64,000 nt of DNA from NCBI GenBank assembly GCA_039961635.1, contig JABRWB010000054.1, forward strand, positions 1 to 64,000. Direction: 5' to 3'. The notes under the pieces were generated by a model. That model saw only the letters and a program-made list of their open reading frames with translations, was not told the DNA's origin and did not search any database. Each line of letters begins with the position of its first letter. The first letter of the stretch is position 1. Below, in pieces: positions 27,065-36,500 of this stretch. The translations under genes were made by a program, and so were the position numbers. The stretch is from a bacterium (GTDB lineage Bacteria; 4484-113; JAGGVC01).

Positions 27065-27967
27065 TCAGATTGTCCTCGCCACAATCGCCGAGCCGAGCGC
27101 ACCAATCAGTTCGGGATCGGCCGGAATCCGGTGATTGCATTTCAGCCTATCCCCGACGGACTTAGCAAGCCGGGCGTTGCGTGCGCCGCCGCCGGAGAAG
27201 ACGACGACGCGTTCCATCGGCACCGCGCCTGACGGCTGCGCCACTCTTGCCGCGAGCGTCGCGATGCGCTCCGCGGCGGACTCGATAAGCGCCGCGGCTA
27301 TCGCGGACTTCGGCGTTCCGCGCGAAAGCAGGCTTATCACCTCCGATTCCGCGAACACCGCGCACATATTAGAGATGCGGACGGGAGGCGATCCGGATTT
27401 CCGCGCCGATGTGGAATCTGACTCGCCTGGACAGACGGCCGCGCCGGATTCTATTTCGACGGAGGCCGGTATGGCTCCGGCTTCCGATACTTCGCACGCG
27501 TCAGCCCCGTCCGCGAGCGCGGAAAGTTCGCCGACAGGCACGCCAAGCGCTTTCGCCATCACGTCCAAAAACCTGCCCGTGCCCGCCGCGCAGCGGTCGT
27601 TCATCTGGAAGTTCAGCGGCCTCCCCCCCTCCCCCAGCCGGATCGCCTTCACGTCCTGTCCGCCGATGTCGATGACGAGCCGCGCATCCGGGAACAGGAA
27701 ATGCGCGCCCCGGGCGTGGCAGGAAATCTCGCTTACGGTTTTATCCGCATCGTGCACAAGGTCGCGCCCGTACCCCGTCGCGACGATGCGCGCGGGCGCG
27801 CCCTCGGGAAAAAGCTCCGCGCGCGCCCGCGCGATATCCGCCGCGTAATCGCCCGACACCGGCGCGATGTAGCTTCGCACCGCGCCGCCGCTCTCTCCGG
27901 CAACCACGCCCTTCACCGTCGTCGATCCGATGTCGAGCCCCAGATATTCCAATTCCGTACCAGTCAC
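27065..27967 (-). CDS. Activator ATPase of the BadF/BadG/HgdC family (YjiL-like)
   Basis: An ASKHA-fold ATPase that injects an electron into a partner iron-sulfur protein at the cost of ATP. The 300-residue protein has LGLDIGSTTVKGVV (phosphate 1), DIGGQDVKAI (phosphate 2), and the two cysteines that hold a shared 4Fe-4S cluster at the dimer interface, in NDRCAAGTGRFLDVMA and ISNMCAVFAESEVISLL. The stretch between these cysteines is longer than in HgdC by some 15-20 residues and contains two further cysteines (DACEV, AVCPGE). It overlaps the double-cubane gene by 4 bases, as in the E. coli yjiM-yjiL pair. The GGGGGAGGGGGGG run near 27623-27635 lies in its coding sequence. Confidence 0.9.
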   Translation of the reverse strand: MTGTELEYLGLDIGSTTVKGVVAGESGGAVRSYIAPVSGDYAADIARARAELFPEGAPARIVATGYGRDLVHDADKTVSEISCHARGAHFLFPDARLVIDIGGQDVKAIRLGEGGRPLNFQMNDRCAAGTGRFLDVMAKALGVPVGELSALADGADACEVSEAGAIPASVEIESGAAVCPGESDSTSARKSGSPPVRISNMCAVFAESEVISLLSRGTPKSAIAAALIESAAERIATLAARVAQPSGAVPMERVVVFSGGGARNARLAKSVGDRLKCNHRIPADPELIGALGSAIVARTI

Positions 27968-29232
27968 GCGAGTGTCTCCAGAAACGCCTTGACCCGCGTT
28001 TCAAGCTGGCCCGCGTCGCCCATCGAGTAGTCCGTCTCGATGTGCATCACCGGCACTCCGGCCGCGTCAAGCCGCTCGCGCAAAAGCTCGTGCTCGATGT
28101 TGTAGCAGTGGCAGAAGCTAAGCGTGTAGTCGATCACGCCGTCCGCGCGCCATTCGCGCGCGTAGTCCGCGATGTTGTCGAGCCGCTCGGTATTCGGCGT
28201 GAAACACGCGCACGGCGTTTTGACGTAGCGGTCGGCAATCGCGACGAGCATTCCTTCGATCGTTTTCACGTTCTCGTCCACAAGATTCGTGAAGTACCGC
28301 GTCCCGGTGCAGGATTCCTCGCAGACGACCTCCGCGCCGGAAGTTTCGACGACGTGGTGCATCTTCCAATTCGGAATCGCCATCGGGCATCCCGCGAACA
28401 CTATCCGTTTCGCGCCGTCCCTCGGCGCGGCCGCGGCTTTCACGCGCTCGTCGAGCTCGTTGCAAAGCTCGTTCACCTTCGCGGTGAAGCGCTTGATATC
28501 GTCGTAGAACGCGATCTGCGAAACCAAAAGCGCGTCCTTTCCGCTTATCGGCGAAGGGACGTTTTTGCGAAGTTCGTACAGCCGCGCCAGCGCCCTGCGC
28601 TTTTCGTTGACGAGGCTGATTCCTTCGGCGAGCGAATCTTCGGTTATCTTTCGCCCCGCGGTTTCCTCCAGCTTTTCCTTGAGCGCGATAATTTCATTCA
28701 GCCAGATGCCCTGCCTGCGATTCGACACCTTCTGCGGTGTTTCCATCACGTACATCGGAACTTCGCGGCCCAAAATCTCCCACGCTTTCTTTTTGCCGTC
28801 GCAGGTCGTCTCGCCGATAACGATGTCGCAGCTTTCGAAATACGGGCAAAGCCGCGCCAACTTGAATCCGACAGCGCTCTTGACAAGCGGGCAGATGTTG
28901 CGCGGAAGTACGCGTTCGCCGTCCGCGGCGGGAAAGTCCGTCCCCGCGCACAGCCCGACGCACTCCCCGCCCGCGGCGAGTATCAATTCCTCCGGGACGA
29001 AAACGCAGAACGTGCCCGCGACGAACCCGCCCGCCGCCTTGTGGTCAGACAGCTCTTTCACGCGAAGCCCGTGGACTTCGCTTATCACGAAATCGAAATA
29101 GCCCATTCCCGCCGGGCGGTTCTCCTGCGAGAGATAGACCGCGGGATAGAACCGGCCGAGCAGCGCCATAAGCTCGTCGTGGCGCTTCAAATCTAGGCCG
29201 AGGCCGGCCCACATTTCCCTGTAATCGGACAT
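27964..29232 (-). CDS. Double-cubane cluster protein, YjiM / HgdB-like
   Basis: A 422-residue member of the 2-hydroxyacyl-CoA dehydratase D-component superfamily. Landmarks are GTFCVFVPEELILAAGG near 73-89, PRNICPLVKSAVGF near 109-122, CPYFESCDIVIGETTCDGKK, and VCEESCTGTRYFTN. These match E. coli YjiM, including IGETTCDGKKK, more closely than the dehydratases proper. Relatives carry an 8Fe-9S double-cubane cluster and, charged by their activator, reduce small substrates at very low potential. The physiological substrate is unknown. ATG 29232 has AAGGAGGAAACC directly above. A leader with a micro-ORF and hairpins precedes it. Confidence 0.88.
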   Translation of the reverse strand: MSDYREMWAGLGLDLKRHDELMALLGRFYPAVYLSQENRPAGMGYFDFVISEVHGLRVKELSDHKAAGGFVAGTFCVFVPEELILAAGGECVGLCAGTDFPAADGERVLPRNICPLVKSAVGFKLARLCPYFESCDIVIGETTCDGKKKAWEILGREVPMYVMETPQKVSNRRQGIWLNEIIALKEKLEETAGRKITEDSLAEGISLVNEKRRALARLYELRKNVPSPISGKDALLVSQIAFYDDIKRFTAKVNELCNELDERVKAAAAPRDGAKRIVFAGCPMAIPNWKMHHVVETSGAEVVCEESCTGTRYFTNLVDENVKTIEGMLVAIADRYVKTPCACFTPNTERLDNIADYAREWRADGVIDYTLSFCHCYNIEHELLRERLDAAGVPVMHIETDYSMGDAGQLETRVKAFLETLA

Positions 29233-29374
29233 GGTTTCCTCCTTATCCGGAAGTAATCATTCGGAATTGTCCGGCGCGCCACGAAACGCTGCCATCGCCG
29301 GGATGCGGAGGAACGGTAACGCGGTAGAATGCGGGAAGATTATCCGCAAGCAGGCGAGCGCCGGGATGGAATTT

Positions 29375-29393
29375 GCGCGCAAGCCCTGCGCGC
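29375..29393 (-). promoter_or_regulatory. Strong hairpin in the double-cubane gene leader
   Basis: A perfect 7-bp GC-rich stem (GCGCGCA/TGCGCGC) with a 5-base loop, 143 bases above the ATG at 29232 and 13 bases after the stop of the 10-codon leader ORF. No T-run follows on the minus strand, so it is not a standard terminator. Confidence 0.5.
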
Positions 29394-29405
29394 CCGGATG
29401 ACGCC

Positions 29406-29467
29406 TCACCACTTGCCAAAGAAACGGCGGACTCCCATCTGCGCTCACCTCCTTTGGGTGAGATGGG
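29406..29467 (-). promoter_or_regulatory. Ten-codon leader ORF whose RBS and start codon are inside a hairpin
   Basis: On the minus strand an ideal AAAGGAGGTGAG is followed 5 bases later by ATG (29436-29438) and a 10-codon ORF, MGVRRFFGKW, ending TGA at 29406-29408. The same bases fold: 57-62 of the 29400s (CTCACC in the transcript) pairs with GGTGAG of the ribosome site (44-49), and CCCAT (63-67) pairs with ATGGG of the start (34-38), with one 5-base bulge and a 7-base loop. Translation of the peptide would therefore need this hairpin to open. It lies in the 328-base gap before the double-cubane gene. Confidence 0.55.
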
Positions 29468-29560
29468 AAAATGCTAGCGCCAAGCCGTGCGCAAATGCAA
29501 CAAGCATGCCGTCTCAACTGATAATAAGCCTATTATTGCCCTAAAATGGGCCGCTCAAAT

Positions 29561-30352
29561 CTATTTGGCAGATGCTCCTTTCGCAGGAGCCTTATCCGGC
29601 GCGGGCTTTCCCGCCGCCGGTTTCTCCCCCTTGTCCACGACGGAGATTCGCGCCACCGCGTCCCCCGCGAATCCGATAATGTAAACGTACCTGTCCATCG
29701 GAATCACGACCGAATCGGATTCGACCGACAGAATCATAGACATCGGCTGGGCGATTCCCTTTGCTAGGTTCGGATTGGCAGCGGAGGATATCAGCGCGTC
29801 TATAAGCGAGTTCGAATCGCCCTGTTTGCCGGGATACCCGCCCAAAACGGCCTGCGCGTCCGCCTTCTTCATCCCGAGCGCGATTTTGCCCATCGAGGTT
29901 GCCGCGCCTTCACCGCCTTCCGGAAGCGTCACGGTGACCGCCGCGGCGCGCCCCAGCATTGCGCTCGTTTCGCAGATTTCGACAAGCTCCGGATGACCGC
30001 CGCTCTTGTAACGGCGCACGCCGCCCGGAAGAACTTCCGGCGGGACAGGCGAGCCACCAGAGGGCTCCATCGCAAATCCCGCACTCCCGATTGCCTTTTC
30101 CAGCTTCGCCGGATCGATAGAGTCAACCTTCACGCCCGCGATTTCAAACGCGACCGGCAGCGCGGGCGCTTCCGGCCTGGGCGCGGCGGGCTTCTTTTTC
30201 AGCTCGGGCAACGGCCCCGCCGGGCGCGCGGGCGGCGGCTTGCGGATTTCCAACTGCTTGGCCGCGTCTTTGTTCGTCTTCAAAAAGACGGCCATTCCAA
30301 CACCCAGGACGATCAAAAACGTAACGAAACCGACCAGTAAGTTCTTTCCCAA
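29561..30352 (-). CDS. Membrane-anchored protein of unknown function
   Basis: A 263-residue protein with one N-terminal membrane helix (LLVGFVTFLIVLGVGMAVFL) and a proline/lysine-rich linker (KPPPARPAGPLPELKKKP). A periplasmic domain of about 150 residues follows and includes VDSIDPAKLEKAIGSAGF, VTVTLPEGGEGA and SMILSVESDSVVIPMDRYV. The end is again alanine/lysine/proline-rich. I chose TTG at 30350-30352, which has CAAGGAG 8 bases upstream; a GTG at 30418 would add 22 residues without a ribosome site. I recognise no family. It stands alone between the double-cubane leader and bshC. Confidence 0.7.
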   Translation of the reverse strand: MGKNLLVGFVTFLIVLGVGMAVFLKTNKDAAKQLEIRKPPPARPAGPLPELKKKPAAPRPEAPALPVAFEIAGVKVDSIDPAKLEKAIGSAGFAMEPSGGSPVPPEVLPGGVRRYKSGGHPELVEICETSAMLGRAAAVTVTLPEGGEGAATSMGKIALGMKKADAQAVLGGYPGKQGDSNSLIDALISSAANPNLAKGIAQPMSMILSVESDSVVIPMDRYVYIIGFAGDAVARISVVDKGEKPAAGKPAPDKAPAKGASAK

Positions 30353-30638
30353 CTTGGATGCTCCTTGCCCCGGCGCGAACGGGCGCGGGGAGAATATTGT
30401 AACAACATGAGGCAACACTCAAAGCTGACATGGACGGATTTCGTTTGGCTTTGTTGACGTGCGGGTTCGGGCAACCCTTCGCCGCAATTCGGCGCGTCGT
30501 TCAAGACAAGTCATGCCCGGATCAACCAGCCAAAAAAAAGCACGGGCAATAACAGGTTAAAGGCTTTACGGCGACGGCGAGGCGCTAAAATGCTCCGCTC
30601 CGGCGCGAAACCGGATTTCGCGGGGTATTTAGCTGGTC
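30353..30638. other. Divergent intergenic region before bshC
   Basis: This gap separates the minus-strand membrane protein from bshC. A plus-strand TAAAAT at 30586-30591 is a plausible -10 element for bshC, 47 bases before its ATG. An A8 run lies near 30533-30540. I see no gene, RNA or strong hairpin here. Confidence 0.4.
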
Positions 30639-32261
30639 ATGCACGTTCCTTTTTCCCGCCTAGGCGGTTACAAGCGGCTGTTTATTGATTACGCGGAGGA
30701 CTTCGCTAAGGTGTCCGGGTTTTACCGGATGAACCCGCGCGATCCCTCGTCGTTTTCCGCGCGGCTTTCCTATCTCGATGGAAAGCAGTTCGCGCGAGCG
30801 CAAGTCGCGGACGTGCTCGCGGAGCAGAATCGCGGATGGGGCGCGGCGGATGCGGCGATAGCGAATATCGACGCGCTGCGCGATCCGAAAACCTCGGCCG
30901 TCGTCGCGGGCCAGCAGGCCGGGCTTTTCGGCGGGCCGATGTACACGCTGCTCAAGGCCGCGTGCGCCGTTCGCTGGGCGCGCGGGATCGAAGCGGCCAA
31001 TCCGGGGCGGCGCGTCGTGCCCGTCTTCTGGATCGCGTCGGACGACCACGACTGGAACGAGGTCAAGCGCTTCCACTGGATCGGCGCGGACAATGCATTA
31101 CACCACTGCGAGTATTCGCCGGAAACGGACATTTCGGGGCGGCCTGTCGGAGCGGTTGAAATCGACGCGCGGATAGCGGGCGCGTTCGAGTGCTTCTTCG
31201 GGACGAATCCCGAAACGGAATATACATCCGGGCTGCGGCGTGAGCTTGAGGGCGCGTACCGCGCGGGCGCGACGATGGCGGACGCGTTCGCGAAGCTGAT
31301 CAGCGCATGGATGAGCGATTATGGATTGGTCGTATGCGATCCGATGGATGCGCGGCTGAAGGCGATTGGCGCGCCGGTGTTCGCAAGGGCGATCGAGGCG
31401 CGGGACGCGATTTTCGCCGGAGTCGCGGAGCGTAACGCCGAGCTTGAGAAAGCGGGATACCACGCGCAGATCGGGCTGCCGCCTGACGGGACGAATTTGT
31501 TCGTCATCGTGAACGGAAAGCGCGAGGCGCTGCGGACGGCGCGAGAGGGGTACGTAACCGAGAGCGGCGCGGAGTTCGGCGCGGCGGAGCTTGCGAAGCT
31601 TATAACGGACGAGCCGGAGCGCATCAGCCCCAACGTCGTAGTGCGCCCCGTGTACCAAGATACGCTTTTCCCGGTCGCCGCGAGCGTAGTAGGACCGAGC
31701 GAGCTTTCGTATTATGCGCAGATTACCGGCGCGTACGGCGAATTCGGATTGGAACCGCCGGTCTATTTGCCGCGGCATTCGCTGACGGTCATAGAGCAAA
31801 AGACTCAAAAGATCCTCGGTGAAATCGGTTGCGAGTGGTGGGAGCTGGGCGGCGATCCCGACGAGGCGATCAAGCGAATCGTGCGCAGCAAGCTGCCGCA
31901 GGATCTGGACGAGGCGTTCAACAGGTATCGCGTTTCCACAATACTGGCCGGCGTCGAGCTTGAAAGGAAGGTCGTCGAGTTCGAGCCGACGATGGAGAAG
32001 CCGATGCAGAAAATGGCGGCCTCTCTGCACCACTACGCGGACGACATCGAAAAGAAAGTGCGCCAGGCGTACAAGCAGAAAAACCAGGTATGGGTCGAGC
32101 GCGTCGGGCGCGCGGCCGCTTCGCTGTTCCCCGAGCGCGGATTCCAGGAGCGGTTCGCCGGGCCGGTGTACTTTCTCAACAAGTACGGGGGGGGAGTGAT
32201 CGAGCGCGTCGTAGCCGAGATGAATCCGGCGGAGCTGGGCCACCACTGGTTTGCGGTATGA
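30639..32261 (+). CDS. bshC: Bacillithiol biosynthesis cysteine-adding enzyme BshC
   Basis: BshC joins cysteine to GlcN-malate, the last step in making bacillithiol, a low-molecular-weight thiol for redox balance and metal or drug detoxification. The 540-residue protein matches the family length and core: VVAGQQAGLFGGPMYTLLKA near 87-106, VPVFWIASDDHDWNEVKRF near 127-145, and a coiled-coil segment near 425-500. The ending GGGVIERVVAEMNPAELGHH is typical. ATG 30639 lacks a good ribosome-binding site. bshA and bshB are not in the window. A run of eight G (32187-32194) encodes the GGG of that ending. Confidence 0.95.
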   Translation: MHVPFSRLGGYKRLFIDYAEDFAKVSGFYRMNPRDPSSFSARLSYLDGKQFARAQVADVLAEQNRGWGAADAAIANIDALRDPKTSAVVAGQQAGLFGGPMYTLLKAACAVRWARGIEAANPGRRVVPVFWIASDDHDWNEVKRFHWIGADNALHHCEYSPETDISGRPVGAVEIDARIAGAFECFFGTNPETEYTSGLRRELEGAYRAGATMADAFAKLISAWMSDYGLVVCDPMDARLKAIGAPVFARAIEARDAIFAGVAERNAELEKAGYHAQIGLPPDGTNLFVIVNGKREALRTAREGYVTESGAEFGAAELAKLITDEPERISPNVVVRPVYQDTLFPVAASVVGPSELSYYAQITGAYGEFGLEPPVYLPRHSLTVIEQKTQKILGEIGCEWWELGGDPDEAIKRIVRSKLPQDLDEAFNRYRVSTILAGVELERKVVEFEPTMEKPMQKMAASLHHYADDIEKKVRQAYKQKNQVWVERVGRAAASLFPERGFQERFAGPVYFLNKYGGGVIERVVAEMNPAELGHHWFAV

Positions 32262-32300
32262 CGACTGGAATTGAGAGCAGAAAACAAACAGGAGATAACA

Positions 32301-32696
32301 ATGTCGGATGAAACAAAGAAAACCTTCCCCGTTCTTGGCGGCGAGTTCGCCGCAATCGTGGACATCTGCTTTAAGACGGCTGAGGAGCACGGGTTTCACG
32401 CGGCGCGGATGAGCCAGGACGCGAGGATCGCGCGCAACATGACGGTGCTGGCGCTTTTCACGAGCGAAATAGGCGAGGCGATAGAGGCGATGCGCCACGT
32501 CAAGCCGGACAGCTACTTTTCGGACATGCACAAAAAGGACGGATATTACGAAGAGCTTGCCGACCTGTTCATCAGGTTCTGCGACCACCTGGGCGAGCTT
32601 GCGGCGGAGGATCCGTCGTTCGATTTTTCGAAGGTGCTTTTGAAGAAGATGGAGTACAACCTTTCCCGCCCGAAGATGCACGGGAAGGGGGTATAA
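32301..32696 (+). CDS. MazG-like all-alpha NTP pyrophosphohydrolase family protein
   Basis: The 131-residue product (start MSDETKKTFPVLGGEF) is all-helical. The metal-binding pattern of the family appears as SEIGEAIEAMRH near 63-74 and YEELADLFIRFCDHLGEL near 91-108 (ExxE then ExxD). Such enzymes remove abnormal or surplus nucleotides; this divergent group has no fixed substrate. ATG 32301 has GGAGATAACA upstream. It follows bshC by 39 bases and is probably cotranscribed. The family call is moderately secure. Confidence 0.7.
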   Translation: MSDETKKTFPVLGGEFAAIVDICFKTAEEHGFHAARMSQDARIARNMTVLALFTSEIGEAIEAMRHVKPDSYFSDMHKKDGYYEELADLFIRFCDHLGELAAEDPSFDFSKVLLKKMEYNLSRPKMHGKGV

Positions 32697-32908
32697 CAAA
32701 ATATCCGGCTCAATTCGCCGGCGGGTGTGGAATATTGCCGAGCGGGCAATCAACGGTTCGGGCGCAAAGGCATCGGCAGTTCAAAGGCGCGTCGGCCCGG
32801 CAGTTATTCTATATTCCGCCGCTTAAGCAAACGCCCGATGGACGCCTAATGTCATTTCCGAATTTGCAATAGGCAAGACGTTTACCAGTTGTCCTGTAAT
32901 ACCCCCCC

Positions 32909-33373
32909 CTAATACTCCACCTCGATCGTCACAACCGTCCCTTCCTTGTAATCCTCTGTCACACGGATGTACACGCTCCGGTACGCGCCGCCGGTGAACG
33001 TCACGCCTTCGAGTATCCTGCTCGGATTGTCGTCGGAATGGTAGCCCTTCGATTCGAGGTCGCCGATGTGGAATCGGATTATTTCCTCCGTGCGCGGTGG
33101 ATTTACCGCGTACACAACCTTTCCACTCGTCCTCGAGTCCACGACTTCCTTCAACACGTATTCCGCCGGGAAATCCAGCTCGCGCTCGATGTTGCGCGGA
33201 ATCTTGAGCGGCTTTTCCGAGGCTCCCCGGTCGCCGGAAACATTGGATTCCCCTCCCGATGCCGCGCCCGCATCGCCGCCGGCTTCGCGCGAAAATCCGC
33301 CGACCGATTTCGGACAGGCCGAAAACGCCAACGCCGCCAAAACAACCACAAAAATGACAACCAAGCGGAGCAT
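32909..33373 (-). CDS. Small lipoprotein of unknown function
   Basis: A 154-residue product with a lipoprotein signal (LVVIFVVVLAALAFSAC, lipobox FSAC at about 17-20). A glycine/serine-rich spacer (about 22-50) leads to a compact C-terminal domain: IPRNIERELDFPAEYVLKEV, YAVNPPRTEEIIRFHI, GDLESKGYHSDDNPS and TVVTIEVEY. The domain has alternating helices and strands, like small periplasmic alpha/beta modules (DUF4810- or DUF3558-like in style), but I recognise no specific family. It lies downstream of the RND operon, beyond an unusual palindrome. Confidence 0.65.
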   Translation of the reverse strand: MLRLVVIFVVVLAALAFSACPKSVGGFSREAGGDAGAASGGESNVSGDRGASEKPLKIPRNIERELDFPAEYVLKEVVDSRTSGKVVYAVNPPRTEEIIRFHIGDLESKGYHSDDNPSRILEGVTFTGGAYRSVYIRVTEDYKEGTVVTIEVEY

Positions 33374-33413
33374 ATTCTTATTTTACCCCAGCCGCGTCAG
33401 GGCAATAGGAATG

Positions 33414-33495
33414 GAGTTAAGGAGTTTTTGAGTTATTGAGTTAAAACCATGTCCAAAGACCGCAACTCAAAAACTCGATAACTCAAGAATTCAAA
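33414..33495. repeat. Large palindrome made of tandem 8-bp GAGTTNNN units
   Basis: Four head-to-tail units GAGTTAAG, GAGTTTTT, GAGTTATT, GAGTTAAA (33414-33445) are followed by an 18-base centre and then four units AACTCAAA, AACTCGAT, AACTCAAG, AATTCAAA (33464-33495), the reverse complement of the first arm in pattern. Thirteen bases pair perfectly and the 21-base inner arms pair at 18 positions. It lies 11 bases after the RND stop and 40 bases upstream of the next gene. It could end transcription bidirectionally or be a repetitive element. Confidence 0.7.
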
Positions 33496-33506
33496 AACCG
33501 GCTTGC

Positions 33507-36500
33507 TTATTCCGACCCGACGCGCTTGCGGAACCGCGTGGTTATGTCGTCCGAAATCGTGTACGCGACCGGGATGACGACCAGAGTCAGAAGAGTGGAA
33601 AGCACCAGCCCGCCGATTATCGCGATGCCCATCGGCTGGCGGAAGCCGCCGCCTTCGCCGTAGCCTATCGCGACGGGCACGAGTCCCAGCGTCGCTGTGA
33701 GCGTCGTCATGATAATCGGGCGCAGCCTGCGCTTGCCCGCCTCGACCAGCGCGGTGAACCTGTCCTTGCCCTGCGCCATGAGCTGGTTCGTGTAGTCGAT
33801 CAAAAGGATCGCGTTTTTCGTGACGAGGCCCGTGAGCATCACGATTCCCATAAAGCTCATCAGGTTGAAGGAAGTTCCCGTAATGAATACGGCGACGATT
33901 GCGCCAACGACCGCCAAGGGCAGCGTGAGCATGATGTTGAACGGATGGACGAGCGAGTTGAACTGGCTCGCCAGAACCATGTACACGAAAAGGATGCCCA
34001 AAATCATCGCGAATCCGAGCTGCTGCACCATTTCGATGAAGAACTTGGCCTCGCCCGCGAATTCGAGCTTGGTGTCCGGCGGAAGCTGCGCGGTCTTTAC
34101 CGCGGCAAGGAAGTCCTTGCGAATGTCTCCGACTCCGCGCGGGCTGGAGGGATCTATGTTGCACGAAAGCTGCACCGAGGATGTCCGGTTGTAGCGCTCG
34201 CGCGCCACAACTCCAGGTCGGACGTATACTTCCGCCAAACTGGACAGCACGACGAACGTTCCGAGCGCCGGGCTGTAAACAAGGATGTTGCGAAGCTTGT
34301 CCACCGTGTCGGAATCCTCCGGCGCAAGATACATTGTGATGTCGTATTCCTCGCCGCGTTCGCGAAACGTGCCCAGCTCCGTTCCCTCGATGTATCCGCG
34401 CAACGCCGCAGCAAGCCCCACCGGCGTCAATCCGGCGTCCGCCACTTTCCGGATGTCCGGATTGATCGCAAGCTCCAGCTTGCCTTTCTTGTTGGAGGCG
34501 TCCACATCCACCGTGCCGTCAACCTCGTCAAGCTTCGCCGCCAGGATCTCCACCGCTTTGTCCAGCCGCGTTCTGTCCGGATTTACCACGAACACGCTGA
34601 AGTCGGTTTGTCCGCCCTCCCCGCCGGATGCCGCGACCTTTACCGTGGCGCCGGGAATGCCGGAAAGCAGCTCCGCAAGCCCGGAAGCAATCTCGTACGA
34701 ATCAGGCCGCCCGGTGTCTTCCGGAGTGAGCCTCAAGGTGATCGCCCCGCGGTTTTTGCCGGCGGACGTTCCGAAGCCGGCCTGCACTTTGCCCAGCGAA
34801 GCGAATTTGGTTACGATGTATTTCCCGTACTCCCCGCCTGAAAGCCTGTCCTCTATTTCCTTCACGACCCGCTCGGTCGCGGCAAGGTCCACGTCGGGCG
34901 AGAGCTCGATGTCCACCGCGACGAATCCGGTGTCGAACCGGGGGATGAATCCCGATGTGAGCTTCGACGCCAGCGCCATGGCGAACACGAACGACAGCGT
35001 GGAAATCCCGATGACGACGTTGCGGCCGGTGGGGCCGATCCATAACCGCCCGATTCGTATGACGGGAAGCTTGTATGTAAGCACCCAGCGGATCAGCCGC
35101 TCGTAGCCCGCCTCCAGAGGCAGGTACAGCCGCAGAAACACCTTCGAAATCCAAAGCCGCCTGCGTTCGATTTCCTCATGCGTGATTCCGACGCGGTACG
35201 AATAGGCCATCACCACGGGAATGAGAGTCAGCGCGACGACGATTGATATGAGCATCGAAAACGCGACGCCCAGACCGAACTGCCGGAAGAACCGGCCCAT
35301 TATCCCTTCCATGAATCCGATGGGGATGAAGACGGCGACGATGGAAAACGTCGCGGCCAGCACAGCGAGCTGGACTTCCATCGCACCCTCGGCCGCGGCG
35401 ATTTTGGGCGGCTTGCCCATCTCCAGGTGGCGGTATATGTTTTCGGCGACCACGATTGCATCGTCAACCACAAGACCCACCGCGACCGCGAGCGCCAACA
35501 GGCTCATGAAGTTGATGGTGAAATCCGCCCACATGAAGAGCGCGAACGTCGCGATTATCGAAACCGGCATCGTGAGAAGCGTCGCGAACGTGACGCGCCC
35601 GCTGCCGAGGAAAAGAAGCACGACTATCGTCGCGAGAATTATCGCTATGATAATCGTCAGGTAAATATCGTCTATCGACGCGGCGATGAACCTGCTTTCG
35701 TCCGACGCGAGCGTTATCTCGATCCCCGCGGGAACCTGGCTTGCCAGCTCATCCATTCGTGCTTTAACTTTTTCCGCGACGTCGACCGTATTGGCACCGC
35801 TCTGCTTTTGAATCGCGATTCCGACGCCCGCTTTGCCGTTCACGCGCGCTTTGGATTCCTGCTCCTTGCTTCCGTCCGTTATCCGCGCGATTTCGGCCAG
35901 CCTGAAATTCCTGCCCCCCGCGGAAATGATGGTCTCGCCGATCTGGCTAAGATCCGCAAACTGGCTCGTCACCTTAAGCGACAAGTCCTGGCCGCCTTCC
36001 GCAAGATTGCCCGCGGGGAAATCGAAGTTGGTCTGGCGCAGCGCCATCGCGACAGCGTCCGGGCCGATTCCCATCCCTTCCATCCGCGCTTTCGACAGTT
36101 CGACGCGGATCTCGCGTTCCGCGCCCCCGATTATTTCAATCGAAGCGACGCCGCGGATTCGTTCGAGCTGCTTTTTGAGGTTTTTGTCCACCCAGTCGCG
36201 CAGCGCGACCTCGTCCATGCTGTCGGAAGTTATCCCGTAGTTGATTATCGGCTGGGCGTTGAAGTCCAGGCGGGAAATCACCGGATCTTCCGCGTCCTCT
36301 GGAAGGCTGTTCTTTATCAGGCCCACTTTCTCCCGCACTTCGGTTGCCGCGTCCTCTATTTTCTTTTCGAGGACGAACCGCACGACCACGAACGAAAGAC
36401 CTTCCTGCGAAGCGCTCGAAATTTCGTCTATTCCGTCTATGCTCGAAACGCCGTCTTCGATTTTTTTCGAAATGAGGGTTTCGACCTCTTCCGGACCTGC

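Noticed and set aside
28042-29196. A 384-residue plus-strand ORF opposite the double-cubane gene
   Set aside because: Rich in R, A, H and V like other GC-driven shadows; the minus strand holds a well-defined family.
29257-29517. An 86-residue minus-strand ORF in the double-cubane leader
   Set aside because: No ribosome-binding site or coding character; it overlaps the better supported leader ORF and hairpins.
31098-32753. A 551-residue minus-strand ORF opposite bshC
   Set aside because: Shadow of bshC and the MazG-like gene; no recognisable motif.
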